A stretch of 42,022 bases of DNA from Verrucomicrobiota bacterium. GTDB taxonomy: Bacteria; Verrucomicrobiota; Verrucomicrobiia; Limisphaerales; VHDF01. The notes beneath the pieces are model-generated. The model ran no database searches. It was not told the DNA's origin and saw only the letters and a list, made by a program, of their open reading frames with translations. The translations under genes were made by a program, and so were the position numbers. The stretch is taken from positions 1 to 42,022 of the forward strand of contig VHDF01000038.1 of assembly GCA_016871495.1 (NCBI GenBank), given 5' to 3'. This document shows, in pieces, positions 15,674-24,617 of the stretch (its first letter is position 1; each line of letters opens with the position of its first letter).

Positions 15674-16891
15674 ATGACCGCATCGGCCAACGCATCGAAA
15701 ACCTCTCCGCCCTCGGAGACCGCAAGCCTCAACCGCGGGGCCGGCGACTTGATCGCGCTGCTGGCAGCCCGCGCCCGTTCTACCGTGGGGTCCATGGAGT
15801 TGCCCCGGGGGCCGGTCGGAAACGCCGTCGGAATCCTCGCCATCGACAAGGATCTGGCCTTGTACCGGGTGGGTGGTGCGGTGGGTGTCCTCGAGGGTTC
15901 CGACCCGCCTTCGACGGCAGTCGCCTTGGAGGAGATTTGGGCCGTCACGACCCTGCCGATTTCAGACCCTTCGTTGATCGAGAACACTTCGGTGGCGCAG
16001 GAGATTGCGTCGCGTGTGCTCCGGTTGACTTGTGCGGGCGCCTGCTCATGGATCGGTTGGGATTCGCCGGGGAGGCCGTCTTCCACATCCATTCTCGGTC
16101 CGCACGATTCATCGAAGGTCGACCATGGACCAAGGCCCCCGGGCGCGGATGCCGTCCCGCCCGATGACCGCACCGATCCGGAAACCGAATGTGCTGCCTT
16201 GAGCGATTGCTTTCAGTCCTGGGGGATTCCTTGCGCCGGACAACCCGCTTCGGCCATTCTGCGTTCCTGGAATCTCCAGACCTCCGCGATTTATGTGGCC
16301 GCGCGGCTTTCCGATCCCGCTCACGCTACCCCCCCTTGGTTCAAGGATGAGGGAGACGTCATCCTTGTGCTGGGAGGCACTGCGACCGGGGCGGATCAGT
16401 CGACAGGCGACGCAGGCCGAATCTCGAGTCTCCGCGAAGTCGTGCGCGGTTTGATTCATGGAGGCCGCGTCAAGAGCGCCGCTTTGATTGGACGTGGAGG
16501 GCTCGCGGCGGCGCTGGCGGAGGGCGTGACCCGTTGTTTGGCGCCCCCGAGTTCTTCATCGTCCGCGGGAGCCCGTGTCGATCTGGCGGCATGGGCGGGT
16601 TCCGATTCGGCGGATGCCGCTGATGCGATCCTTTTTGGTGAATGGCCGGCCCGGGCACTCGTGACCACCGACGCGTTGAGCGGGGGCTTGTTGGCGGCCC
16701 AAGCGAGGATTCTGGGCATGGAAGCCCATGTGATCGGAACGGTCGGCGGCGGCATTTTGGAAATTTCCGGACTCTCCGCACCGCTTCGATGGAGTCTGGA
16801 TGCATTGTGGGCAGCCTCGTCACCGCCGTCGCCTGGATTGGATTATGAAGCAACCAAGCAAACTCCCGTGCCATCGGAGCCTCAGCCCTGA
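15674..16891 (+). CDS. Degenerate PurL/AIR-synthase-like protein
   Basis: A 405-aa protein that retains the order of motifs seen in half of phosphoribosylformylglycinamidine synthase PurL. Examples are a DxNP/G-like stretch near the start, CAALSDCFQSWGIPCAGQP in place of the GNVSLYN region, PWFKDEGDVILVLGG, SLREVVRGLIHGGRVKSAALIGRGGLAAALAEG, and ARALVTTDA...GMEAHVIGTVGGGILEISG. The residues usually conserved (DxSDGGL, GNVSLYN) are altered, so catalysis is doubtful. An upstream GTG at 15581 would add 31 unlikely residues. Its 3' end overlaps the next gene. Role unknown: it may be a decayed paralogue or a scaffold. The relationship is from motif order only. Confidence 0.55.
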   Translation: MTASANASKTSPPSETASLNRGAGDLIALLAARARSTVGSMELPRGPVGNAVGILAIDKDLALYRVGGAVGVLEGSDPPSTAVALEEIWAVTTLPISDPSLIENTSVAQEIASRVLRLTCAGACSWIGWDSPGRPSSTSILGPHDSSKVDHGPRPPGADAVPPDDRTDPETECAALSDCFQSWGIPCAGQPASAILRSWNLQTSAIYVAARLSDPAHATPPWFKDEGDVILVLGGTATGADQSTGDAGRISSLREVVRGLIHGGRVKSAALIGRGGLAAALAEGVTRCLAPPSSSSSAGARVDLAAWAGSDSADAADAILFGEWPARALVTTDALSGGLLAAQARILGMEAHVIGTVGGGILEISGLSAPLRWSLDALWAASSPPSPGLDYEATKQTPVPSEPQP

Positions 16892-19079
16892 CCGCTCCCC
16901 TGTCCGCCACGAGGGATCACGAACTCGTCACGGGTTTGAACTTGAGCGTTACCTCGCGCCTGCTGGCCTGGCCTTGTTGGTGATGGTTCAAGCGGGGTGT
17001 GTTTCGAAGTTTTCCGGCACGGATATGAAGTCGACAGAAGCGCTTGATTGGTCCCGCGATTCGCACCTTTGGCTCGAGGAGGTGGCCGGCGCGAAACCTC
17101 TGGCCTGGGCGAGGGAGCGGAATCGGGCGACCCTGGCGGCCCTGGCCGGGGACGATGCCTTCCGTCTTCTGAAGGATCGGCTCAAGTCGATTTACGACTC
17201 GAAGGAGAAAATTCCCCAAGTCGTCAAACGCCGGGAACATCTCTACAACTTTTGGAAAGATGAACGTCATGTGCGAGGACTCTGGCGCCGGACCACGCTG
17301 GAGGAGTATCGCCGTTCGGACCCGGCCTGGGAAACCGTGCTCGACCTGGATCGGGCAGCCGCCGAGGAAAAGGAGAATTGGGTCTGGCACGGGGCACAGT
17401 TTCTGGAACCCGGGCTGGATCGGTGTTTGATTTCGCTCTCGCGCGGGGGTGCCGACGCCTCGGTCGTGCGGGAGTTCGATGTCCATGCCAAGCAATGGGT
17501 CGAGAAGGGTTTCACGCTGCCGGAGGCCAAGTCCCAGGTGGCCTGGCGGGATCGCGACGCCTTGTATGTGGCCACTGATTTCGGCCCCGGGTCTTTGACC
17601 GACTCGGGTTACCCGAGGGTCATCAAGCTTTGGAATCGCGGCACCCCTTTGTCCGCGGCCGCAACGGTGTTCGAAGGCAAGAAGGAGGATGTGGGGGTGG
17701 GGCCAGGCGTGTCTCACGATCGCGGACGCGTCCATGAGATCATCGAGCGTTCTCCGACATTTTTCAGTTCCGAGACCTGGATCCGGCGTGGCGAGCGCTG
17801 GGTGCGTGTGGAAAAGCCCCCGGATGCCTCGGCCAGCACCTTCGGAGATTGGCTGTTGCTGACTCTGCGCTCGGATTGGAAGCAAGGCTCCAATACCTTT
17901 CAGCGCGGCTCCCTCATCGCCGCGAAACTGGACGATTGGCTGGAGGGTCAAGGGGTTTGGGTTCCGCTTTTCATGCCCACCGATACCACGTCCCTGGCTG
18001 GAGTGGACGGCACGAGGCACTATTTGATTCTGAACATTCTCGACAACGTCCGCAACCGGCTCGATGCCTTGAGGCCCGGGACGGGGACGGGCGAGTGGAC
18101 GCGCGTGGCGTTGAGCGGAGAAACGGGATTTGCCACGGTGAGCGCTTGGGGCTTCGACTCGCGCGAGGACGATCGATTCTGGATGACTTCCTCCAGTTTT
18201 CTCCAGCCCTCAACGCTTTCCCTGGGCCGGGTCGGTGAAGGACAGCCTGAGAAATTGAAATCGATGCCAGCGTTCTTCGATCCCGGTGGGTTGCAGATCC
18301 AGCAAGGTTTTGCCACTTCGCGGGACGGCACCCGTGTGCCCTACTTTTTGATCAGCCGGGACGGCCTTTCGCCTCGCGGCGAACATCCCGTGGTGCTCGA
18401 AGGCTACGGAGGATTTGAGATCCCGCTGTTGTCGGAGTATGACGCCACCGCGGGCGCGGCCTGGCTGGAGCGCGGAGGCGTTTATGCCGTGGCCAATATC
18501 CGGGGCGGCGGAGAGTTTGGGCCGAGATGGCACCAAGCCGCGCTGCAACGTCATCGCCAGCGGGCCTACGATGATTTCATCGCCGTGGCGGAGGACTTGG
18601 TGCGGCGCAAGATCACGTCCCCGGCGCGCCTGGGCATCATCGGCGGTTCCAACGGAGGCTTGTTGATGGGGAACATGCTGGTGCAGCGGCCCGAGTTGTT
18701 CGGTGCCATTGTCTGCCAGGTGCCCCTGTTGGACATGCGCCGCTACCACCAACTCCTGGCTGGGGCGAGCTGGATGGAGGAATTCGGAAATCCGGACCAG
18801 CCTGGGGATTGGGAATTTCTCCAGCAATATTCCCCGTATCACCAAGTCCGGCCCGGCGTGAAATATCCGCCGGTCTTGTTCACCACCTCCACCCGCGACG
18901 ATCGCGTGCATCCCGGTCACGCTCGCAAGATGGTCGCGCGCATGATCGAGTTGGGCCACGCTCCCCTGTATTACGAGAATATTGAAGGAGGCCACGGCGG
19001 CGCGGCGAACAACGAACAAAGGGCGATGATGAACGCCCTGGCGTATCGGTTCTTTTCGAAGCGCCTCGGCCTGCCTTGA
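16845..19079 (+). CDS. Prolyl oligopeptidase-family serine peptidase (S9A), lipoprotein
   Basis: A 744-aa peptidase. An N-terminal hydrophobic stretch ends in a lipobox (LALLVMVQAGC), so the protein is probably lipid-anchored in the periplasm or outer membrane. A beta-propeller-like region follows (about 70-450), then the alpha/beta-hydrolase domain. The catalytic Ser is in IIGGSNGGLLMG (codon at 18648), the Asp in TSTRDDRVHPGHA and the His in EGGHGGAANNEQR; ANIRGGGEFGPRWHQAAL is the typical oxyanion-side motif. Start choice is uncertain: the ATG at 16845 overlaps the previous gene by 47 bp and leaves a long basic N-region before the signal. Substrates are likely short proline-containing peptides. 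Confidence 0.92.
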   Translation: MKQPSKLPCHRSLSPDRSPVRHEGSRTRHGFELERYLAPAGLALLVMVQAGCVSKFSGTDMKSTEALDWSRDSHLWLEEVAGAKPLAWARERNRATLAALAGDDAFRLLKDRLKSIYDSKEKIPQVVKRREHLYNFWKDERHVRGLWRRTTLEEYRRSDPAWETVLDLDRAAAEEKENWVWHGAQFLEPGLDRCLISLSRGGADASVVREFDVHAKQWVEKGFTLPEAKSQVAWRDRDALYVATDFGPGSLTDSGYPRVIKLWNRGTPLSAAATVFEGKKEDVGVGPGVSHDRGRVHEIIERSPTFFSSETWIRRGERWVRVEKPPDASASTFGDWLLLTLRSDWKQGSNTFQRGSLIAAKLDDWLEGQGVWVPLFMPTDTTSLAGVDGTRHYLILNILDNVRNRLDALRPGTGTGEWTRVALSGETGFATVSAWGFDSREDDRFWMTSSSFLQPSTLSLGRVGEGQPEKLKSMPAFFDPGGLQIQQGFATSRDGTRVPYFLISRDGLSPRGEHPVVLEGYGGFEIPLLSEYDATAGAAWLERGGVYAVANIRGGGEFGPRWHQAALQRHRQRAYDDFIAVAEDLVRRKITSPARLGIIGGSNGGLLMGNMLVQRPELFGAIVCQVPLLDMRRYHQLLAGASWMEEFGNPDQPGDWEFLQQYSPYHQVRPGVKYPPVLFTTSTRDDRVHPGHARKMVARMIELGHAPLYYENIEGGHGGAANNEQRAMMNALAYRFFSKRLGLP

Positions 19080-19152
19080 TCATCGATTGCAACTTCCCGG
19101 CCCCGCCGCGGGTCATCCTGGTAGAACGGCGGAACCCGACCCCGCCTTCACA

Positions 19153-19785
19153 ATGACAGAATCGCAATCATTCGAGGCGTTCATGAAGGCCTACCAGGAC
19201 ATGGTTTTCTCCACCGCCGTCCGGCTGCTGGGAAATGAGGCGGAAGCCCAGGACGTCGCCCAGGAAGTCTTCCTCAAGGCGCACGAGCGATTCGCGGAAC
19301 TCTCAGCGAGCCCCACCGCCGGCGGATGGCTGCGCACGGTGGCTCGCAACCTTTCCCTGAACCATCTCAGCCGCTATCGCGCGCGCTGGCGTTTTTTCTC
19401 CGAGATGGAACCGTCCAAGGAGGAGGGTGAAAACCCTGTCCTGGTCGCGGGGGAAGAAAACGTGGCATTGGAAGTGGAGTCCTTGGATCGGCGTGAATGG
19501 GTGGAGCGTTGCCTGGCGCGATTGCCCGCCGCGCAGCGGGTGCCCCTGGTGCTCTACCACTTCGAGGACATGAGCTATGAGGAAATCGCCGCGCAGCTCA
19601 AGGTGTCGTTGCCCAAGGTGAAGACCGACATCTTCCGCGCGAGGGAAGCGCTTCGCCGCGTGTTGCGCGTGGCCATCGAGGCGGACGAGGCGGCGCTGCA
19701 TTCCAAAGGCTCTTCCGGCATGGCCACCCAACCCGTCAAATGGTCTCCGCTGGGCGGACCTCGACTTTCCCCGGATTGGGGATGA
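19153..19785 (+). CDS. ECF-type RNA polymerase sigma factor
   Basis: A 210-aa sigma-70 family protein. Region 2 is FEAFMKAYQDMVFSTAVRLLGNEAEAQDVAQEVFLKAHERF with the following WLRTVARNLSLNHLSR. Region 4 is LARLPAAQRVPLVLYHFEDMSYEEIAAQLKVSLPKVKTDIFRAREALRRVL. No region 3 is present, as usual for ECF factors. The ATG at 19153 gives the family start, since the frame upstream of it has no similarity. The next two genes encode a small membrane protein and a membrane protein with a bactofilin-like segment, so this is probably a regulator of an envelope response. Confidence 0.9.
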   Translation: MTESQSFEAFMKAYQDMVFSTAVRLLGNEAEAQDVAQEVFLKAHERFAELSASPTAGGWLRTVARNLSLNHLSRYRARWRFFSEMEPSKEEGENPVLVAGEENVALEVESLDRREWVERCLARLPAAQRVPLVLYHFEDMSYEEIAAQLKVSLPKVKTDIFRAREALRRVLRVAIEADEAALHSKGSSGMATQPVKWSPLGGPRLSPDWG

Positions 19786-19804
19786 ACTCGAAAGAATTCT
19801 TCGC

Positions 19805-20281
19805 ATGGACATTGATCAACAACATTCCCTGGAACGAGCCATCGACCGTGAACTCAAGGCGCTGCCGCCGCGCAAGGCGCCCGCCACGCTGATTCCCTCC
19901 GTCCTCGCCGCCTTGCGGGCGGATGCCCTCCGCCCTTGGTGGCGCAAAGCCTGGCCGAGCTGGCCTCGCCGCGTTCAGGTCCTGGCCATGGCGGCCGGCG
20001 TGGTTTGGGCGTGCGCCGTGGCCGGTTGGGCTGGCTGGGCCTGGCTCGCCTGGGCGGCTGAACCCCTGGCGCGATTCAGCACGGCTTCCATGGGTTTGGC
20101 GGAAACCGTCTTCACTTTTTTGGACATCCTCCTCGGGGCAGCCGGCGTGCTGGCCCGCCGTCTAGGATTCGAATTTTGGGGTGGACTGGGGCTGGCCGCG
20201 ATGTCCGCCTGGTGGATCTGCGCCGGCGCGGGTTGTTGGTGTTACCGGCAGGTTCGAGGACACTCCTGGGAACAACACTAA
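19805..20281 (+). CDS. Small membrane protein, possible anti-sigma factor
   Basis: A 158-aa protein starting 19 bp after the sigma factor stop. The N-terminal ~55 residues are soluble and charged (LERAIDRELKALPPRKAPATLIPSVLAALRA), followed by at least two hydrophobic segments (about 59-85 and 95-145) rich in Trp and Ala. Position after an ECF sigma gene, a cytoplasmic N-terminus and membrane segments fit an anti-sigma factor, but no zinc-binding anti-sigma motif (HxxxCxxC) is seen. The role is inferred from position. Confidence 0.6.
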   Translation: MDIDQQHSLERAIDRELKALPPRKAPATLIPSVLAALRADALRPWWRKAWPSWPRRVQVLAMAAGVVWACAVAGWAGWAWLAWAAEPLARFSTASMGLAETVFTFLDILLGAAGVLARRLGFEFWGGLGLAAMSAWWICAGAGCWCYRQVRGHSWEQH

Positions 20282-20306
20282 GTCTCAAGACACAGGTTGG
20301 CGCGTT

Positions 20307-21866
20307 ATGAAGTACTGGAATCATCGATGGCATCCTTTCCTGGCCGTAGCCTGGATCCTGATCATTCTGGCGGGCGGAGCCAGGCAAACGCGAGCGCAGG
20401 ACACCCCGGCGAACGCGAGTTCAAGCGCCGCCGGCACGGAGACGGCTCCTTCGGTCGAAACGTCCACCGCTTCCGAAGACGGGCGCACCGTCGTGTATCG
20501 GAAGGATTCATTCGACGGCCCTTGGGGGCATCGCGGAGTTGTCTCCTTCCGTGATACCGCCCGCGTGGGGAAGGATGAGGCCGCGCAGGAACTTGTCAGC
20601 ATCTTTGGCGATGCGGTGGTGGAAGGAAAGGTCCGCCGCGAAGCCGTGATTATCATGGGAGACGCCAAAGTGGACGGGCGGATTGGAGGCGATCTGGTTG
20701 TCGTGCTGGGATCGGCTCAACTTGGGCCCCGGGCGGAGATCGAGGGCGACGCGGTGGTGATTGGCGGGACGCTGCAAGCGGCCGAGGGTTCCAAAGTCCG
20801 GGGCAGCAAAGTGCCGCTGCCTTTTCCGGGTTACGAGGTTGCGGTGGGCTGGTTCAAGAACGGCCTTTTTTACGCGCGTCCACTTCCACCCTCGCTGCCT
20901 TGGGCTTGGTATGTGGGCGGCATTCTCTTCCTTTTGAATGTGATGTTGGGGGCGATGTTCCCGAAACAGGCGCAAAGCTGCGTGGAGACGCTGGATCGGA
21001 CGCCTTCGGGCGCATTGTTGGCGGGATTTCTGGGCGTGGCGCTTTTCCTGCCCTTGCTGGTATTGCTGATTGGAACCGTCATTGGCGCTCTGTTGGTGCC
21101 CTTTGCGATCGCCGGCTTTTTCGCCGCGGGCCTCTTTGGGAAACTCGTGATTTATCGGTTTGCGGGGCAACAGCTTGGCTCCCAACTGAACGCCGAGTTT
21201 CTCAAGCTTCCGTTCATCGCCCTCCTGACCGGCACGATCCTTTTCTATCTTCTCTACACGGTTCCCATTTTGGGACTCTTGGTGTGGTTGCTTGCGTCCC
21301 TTGTGGGTTTTGGCGCTGTGGTTCTCGCCGCCGGCCAGGCGCTTCGAGGGGATCCTGCCAAATCGGCCCCGCGCAGCTTTCATTTTCCAACCGGCTCGGC
21401 GGGCACGTCGGCGAAAGGTGCCGCCGGCGAGCCTCCGGCCTCGTCAGAACCGGGCATCGCCATGGAAGCCGGCGCCGGCCTGGCCCCCCTGAGCTATCCG
21501 TTTGCCGGCTTTTGGGTCCGGCTTGGGGCATTGTTGCTGGATTTGCTTCTGGTCGGTTTCATCTCCGCGGTGACGCAGTTTCCACCAAGCGTCCTGGTGC
21601 TCCTGCCCGCCTATTATGTGGCCATGTGGACCTGGCGCGGCACCAGCATTGGAGGGATCGTCTTCAACTTGAAACTCGTCCGAACCGATGGAGGCAAAGT
21701 CAATTTCGCGGTTGGCTTGGTCCGCGCCCTCAGCGGCTTTTTCTCCTTTATGGTCTTTGGGTTGGGATTTCTGTGGATCGCCTGGGATCATGAGAAGCAA
21801 TCCTGGCACGACAAAGTGGCTGGCACCCACGTGCTCCGCCTGCCCAAGGGTGTGTCACTCCTGTGA
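20307..21866 (+). CDS. Membrane protein with bactofilin-like N-terminal repeats and C-terminal RDD domain
   Basis: A 519-aa protein. A signal sequence spans about residues 10-30. Residues ~95-165 form a short beta-helix-like series (SIFGDAVVEGKVRREAVIIMGDAKVDGRIGGDLVVVLGSAQLGPRAEIEGDAVVIGG) like polymer-forming cytoskeletal/bactofilin domains. A four-segment membrane region follows (about 205-355). After a Pro/Ala/Ser linker the last ~130 residues are an RDD domain (FAGFWVRLGALLLDLLLVGF, TSIGGIVFNLKLVR, SWHDKVAGTHVL). It is third in the sigma-factor cluster and its end overlaps the convergent PhoR-like gene by 12 bp. It may be the envelope sensor or target of the sigma system. Confidence 0.75.
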   Translation: MKYWNHRWHPFLAVAWILIILAGGARQTRAQDTPANASSSAAGTETAPSVETSTASEDGRTVVYRKDSFDGPWGHRGVVSFRDTARVGKDEAAQELVSIFGDAVVEGKVRREAVIIMGDAKVDGRIGGDLVVVLGSAQLGPRAEIEGDAVVIGGTLQAAEGSKVRGSKVPLPFPGYEVAVGWFKNGLFYARPLPPSLPWAWYVGGILFLLNVMLGAMFPKQAQSCVETLDRTPSGALLAGFLGVALFLPLLVLLIGTVIGALLVPFAIAGFFAAGLFGKLVIYRFAGQQLGSQLNAEFLKLPFIALLTGTILFYLLYTVPILGLLVWLLASLVGFGAVVLAAGQALRGDPAKSAPRSFHFPTGSAGTSAKGAAGEPPASSEPGIAMEAGAGLAPLSYPFAGFWVRLGALLLDLLLVGFISAVTQFPPSVLVLLPAYYVAMWTWRGTSIGGIVFNLKLVRTDGGKVNFAVGLVRALSGFFSFMVFGLGFLWIAWDHEKQSWHDKVAGTHVLRLPKGVSLL

Positions 21867-23057
21867 AGGAGGGGGGTGCGTCGAAAGGGTGAAACAGAAC
21901 TGCGCGCCATGGCCGAACTCGCTTTCCACCCAGATCCTTCCCCCGTGGGAATGAACCACATGCTTCGCGATCGACAAGCCCAGTCCGGTGCCCCCTTGAT
22001 CCCGCGAGCGTGCCTTGTCCACCCGATAGAATCGCTCAAACACCCGTTCCAAGGACTCCCGGGGAATGCCCGGCCCATCATCCACGACACGCACTTCGAC
22101 CGTCGAGTCACCAGATCGCGACGCGCGGACCACGACTCTTCCGCCTTCGCTGCCGTACTTCATGGCGTTGTCGATGAGATTGGCCAGCACTTGCTCGATC
22201 CGTTCCGGATCCGCTGTCACTTTGATGCCTTCGGGGATTTCAAGGGCCATCGTCTGGCCGCGGGACCGGGACTTCGACTGTAAATCCTCCACCACGTGGT
22301 CCACCAACGTGCGGAGATCCAGCCATTGATAATTCAACTGTAGCTGGCCGGACTCGAGCCGGGACAGGGTGAGGAGATCGTCGATCAAGAAGGCCAGGCG
22401 GTTGGCGTGGCGTTCGAGCGTGCGCAAAAATTTATCCGCCACCGCGGGATCGTCCTTGGCGCCGTCGAGCAAGGTTTCCACGTAGCCTTTGATCAGCGAG
22501 AGCGGCGTCCGCAATTCGTGGCTCACATTGGCGACGAACTCCTTCATGGTTGCTTCCAGAGTCTTGAGCCGCGTGAAGTCATGAAAGACGAGCAGGGTGC
22601 CGCGCGTTTCGCCTTGGGAACCGGCCAGGGACGTGGCGTTGACTTGCAGAAAACGGCGGGGTGTTTCGATCAGTTCCATCTCAAAGTCCCTGACGCTGCG
22701 GTCCTCGCTGGCTTCCACGGCGCGAAGAATGTCCTGCAAGGCGTGGTGCCTTAACGCCTCGAGCAGTGACTTTCCGGCCGGATCCTGGCCGAGCTTGAAC
22801 ATGCGAATCAGCGCGGCGTTGGCCAGGGTGATGCGGCCGCGGGCATCGAGCACGACGACTCCCTCGATCATGCTCTCGATGAGGGCCTGCTCCTGGGCGC
22901 GCGAGCGGGAGCGCGCTTCGGATTCGGCCTCGGCCAGGCGGCTTTGCTCGCGCCGCGCGAGGTCGAGGTCTCTTTGGGCGGCGCGCCATCGCCGGGCCAT
23001 CCATCCCGCGGTTGCCGCCGCCGCCAGCGCGGTCAGCCATGCCAGAACGAGTTCCAT
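21855..23057 (-). CDS. PhoR-like sensor histidine kinase
   Basis: A 400-aa sensor kinase. One N-terminal membrane segment (about 4-20) is followed by a coiled coil, a PAS domain (about 55-165, MIEGVVVLDARGRITLANAAL...), then HisKA with [23 protein letters not shown] (phospho-His in SHELRTPL) and an ATPase domain with the N-box VLANLIDNAMKYGSEGG, VVDDGPGIPRESL and GGTGLGLSIAKHVVHSHGG. This is the layout of phosphate-regulon PhoR kinases. Its partner regulator lies just upstream on the same strand (81 bp gap). No pst/phoU genes are nearby, so the phosphate role is inferred from architecture only. Confidence 0.85.
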   Translation of the reverse strand: MELVLAWLTALAAAATAGWMARRWRAAQRDLDLARREQSRLAEAESEARSRSRAQEQALIESMIEGVVVLDARGRITLANAALIRMFKLGQDPAGKSLLEALRHHALQDILRAVEASEDRSVRDFEMELIETPRRFLQVNATSLAGSQGETRGTLLVFHDFTRLKTLEATMKEFVANVSHELRTPLSLIKGYVETLLDGAKDDPAVADKFLRTLERHANRLAFLIDDLLTLSRLESGQLQLNYQWLDLRTLVDHVVEDLQSKSRSRGQTMALEIPEGIKVTADPERIEQVLANLIDNAMKYGSEGGRVVVRASRSGDSTVEVRVVDDGPGIPRESLERVFERFYRVDKARSRDQGGTGLGLSIAKHVVHSHGGRIWVESEFGHGAQFCFTLSTHPPPSQE

Positions 23058-23138
23058 GAATTCAGACGAAGAGATACGGCACCGAGAGAGCGGCCAGACC
23101 GCCGCGCCGATTCAACCCGGCCAGCCGCGCCGATCGTC

Positions 23139-23843
23139 TCATCCGTCTTCCGTAAACCGATAGCCGACCCCCCGCACCGTATCGAGGTATTTGGTCGCAC
23201 GCCCGAGTTTTTCGCGCAGCCGGCGCATGTGCGTATCCACCGTGCGGGTGTCGATCAAGCTGTCGTAATTCCAAACATCCCGCAACAACTGTTCCCGGGA
23301 CTGCACTCTCCCTCGCCGCTCCATCAACAGGGTCAACAGTTTGAATTCGGTGGCCGTGAGGTCGACGCGCTTGCCCTGCACCGAAACCAAGTGCCGCGGG
23401 AGATCCACGGAGAGTTCGCGAAACTCAAGACGTTCGAGCTTGCCCTGCGGTTCGTCACGCAATCGCAAAAGCCGCTTGACCCGCAACACCAGTTCGCGGG
23501 GGCTAAAGGGCTTGGTGACATAATCGTCGGCTCCAAGCTCAAGGCCGAGAATGCGGTCCAGCTCCGTGGCCTTCGCCGTCAACATCAAGACGGGAATATT
23601 GGAGGTCGCCGGGTCACGCCGCAGCAGCTTGCAAACCTCAAGGCCGTCGATTTCCGGCAGCATCACATCCAGGATGACCAGATGAGGGCCAAACGTCCGG
23701 GCCTTGCGAATGGCTTCGGCCCCATCGGAGGCAGAGATGACGTCAAATCCGGCGTTTTGAAGGTTGAAAGCGATGAGCTCCACCGCGTCCACCTCATCAT
23801 CCACAATGAGAATTTTAGATTTCAGTCGATCCTTGGTTACCAC
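23139..23843 (-). CDS. PhoB-like OmpR-family response regulator
   Basis: A 234-aa regulator. The receiver (about 10-125) has D15/D16, phospho-acceptor D59 in LVILDVMLPE and K111 in YVTKPFSPREL. The winged-helix DNA-binding domain (about 135-232) has VDLTATEFKLLTLLMERRGRVQSREQLL and the recognition helix part DTRTVDTHMRRLREKLG, then the wing YLDTVRGVGYRF. It is cotranscribed with the downstream PhoR-like kinase, which it probably takes phosphate from. Its receiver is clearly related to that of the next upstream gene, suggesting a local duplication. Confidence 0.9.
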   Translation of the reverse strand: MVTKDRLKSKILIVDDEVDAVELIAFNLQNAGFDVISASDGAEAIRKARTFGPHLVILDVMLPEIDGLEVCKLLRRDPATSNIPVLMLTAKATELDRILGLELGADDYVTKPFSPRELVLRVKRLLRLRDEPQGKLERLEFRELSVDLPRHLVSVQGKRVDLTATEFKLLTLLMERRGRVQSREQLLRDVWNYDSLIDTRTVDTHMRRLREKLGRATKYLDTVRGVGYRFTEDG

Positions 23844-23884
23844 GCCTTCACGGTAGCGACAACGGAGCCCGATTTACAATCAGG

Positions 23885-24322
23885 TTACGTTTGGGAAACG
23901 AGGCTGGCAGGCGGCAATAATTGGCCTATGCGGTTCAAGAGCTCGCGGCGGCTGTAAGGTTTCGTCATGAAATCGTCAGCGCCCGATTCCAACGCCAGCA
24001 CCCGGCAATCGTCGGTCGCGCAGGCCGTGAGCATCAGGATGGGGATGGCCGAGGTCGACGCCTTGCTCCGCAGGATCTCGCAGACCGCGATGCCGTCCAA
24101 TTCCGGCAATAACACGTCCAACAGAATCAAGTCCGGGCGCTCGGATTCCGCCGCCCGTACCGCCGTCCAGCCGTCCCGGGCCACCAAGGTTTGGAAGCCG
24201 GACGAATGCAGATTGAATTGAATCAGCTCCAGCGCGTCCAGTTCGTCCTCGACGATGAGGACGCGTGTCCGTTCGGAAACCATACGAAGCGATGGAGCCA
24301 AACCATCAGGATTTTTAGTCAT
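23885..24322 (-). CDS. Stand-alone receiver-domain response regulator
   Basis: A 145-aa protein of one receiver domain: LIVEDELDALELIQFNLHSSGF, phospho-acceptor Asp in LILLDVLLPELDG, LMLTACATDD, ALESGADDFMTKPYSRRELLNRI. It lacks the C-terminal DNA-binding domain that its neighbour PhoB has. Residues match the PhoB receiver closely through the helix-1 and Asp loops, so it looks like a duplicated receiver. Start choice is open between ATG 24322 and ATG 24283. It lies first in the three-gene minus-strand cluster and may tune phosphoryl flow as a phosphate sink or single-domain partner. Confidence 0.75.
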   Translation of the reverse strand: MTKNPDGLAPSLRMVSERTRVLIVEDELDALELIQFNLHSSGFQTLVARDGWTAVRAAESERPDLILLDVLLPELDGIAVCEILRSKASTSAIPILMLTACATDDCRVLALESGADDFMTKPYSRRELLNRIGQLLPPASLVSQT

Positions 24323-24492
24323 GCCGTATTCATGCAAGACGCGGAAGCCTCCTTTCCAAGGGAGCGTGTTGCCGGTCTCGCCTGCGAACCCTCGCCATTT
24401 CCGGATGGGAGCCGGGATCGCAAGGTTCACCTACACACACGACTGTAAGCATTGCATGTGACAACATTGTGTCATTCCGGCGATAGTTGTCT

Positions 24493-24528
24493 GACAAGCT
24501 TGTCTGGTTCGCTCAGGGTCAACCCTGA
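24493..24528. promoter_or_regulatory. Cluster of palindromes upstream of the regulator operon (possible operators)
   Basis: In the gap between the divergent receiver gene (start 24322) and rpsB there is a perfect 12-bp palindrome GACAAGCTTGTC (24493-24504), overlapped at its left by TTGTC-T-GACAA (24488-24498). Nine bases later is TCAGGGT-CA-ACCCTGA (24513-24528). Such dyads could be regulator sites, but no partner is known and chance cannot be excluded. Confidence 0.3.
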
Positions 24529-24617
24529 ATTCATGGTGAGAATCGATCGCCTGGACGCGGGCCGGGCATCCGGAGCTTTCGACTCGGTTGGGAAGAGTCC
24601 TCTGATCGCCGCGAGTT

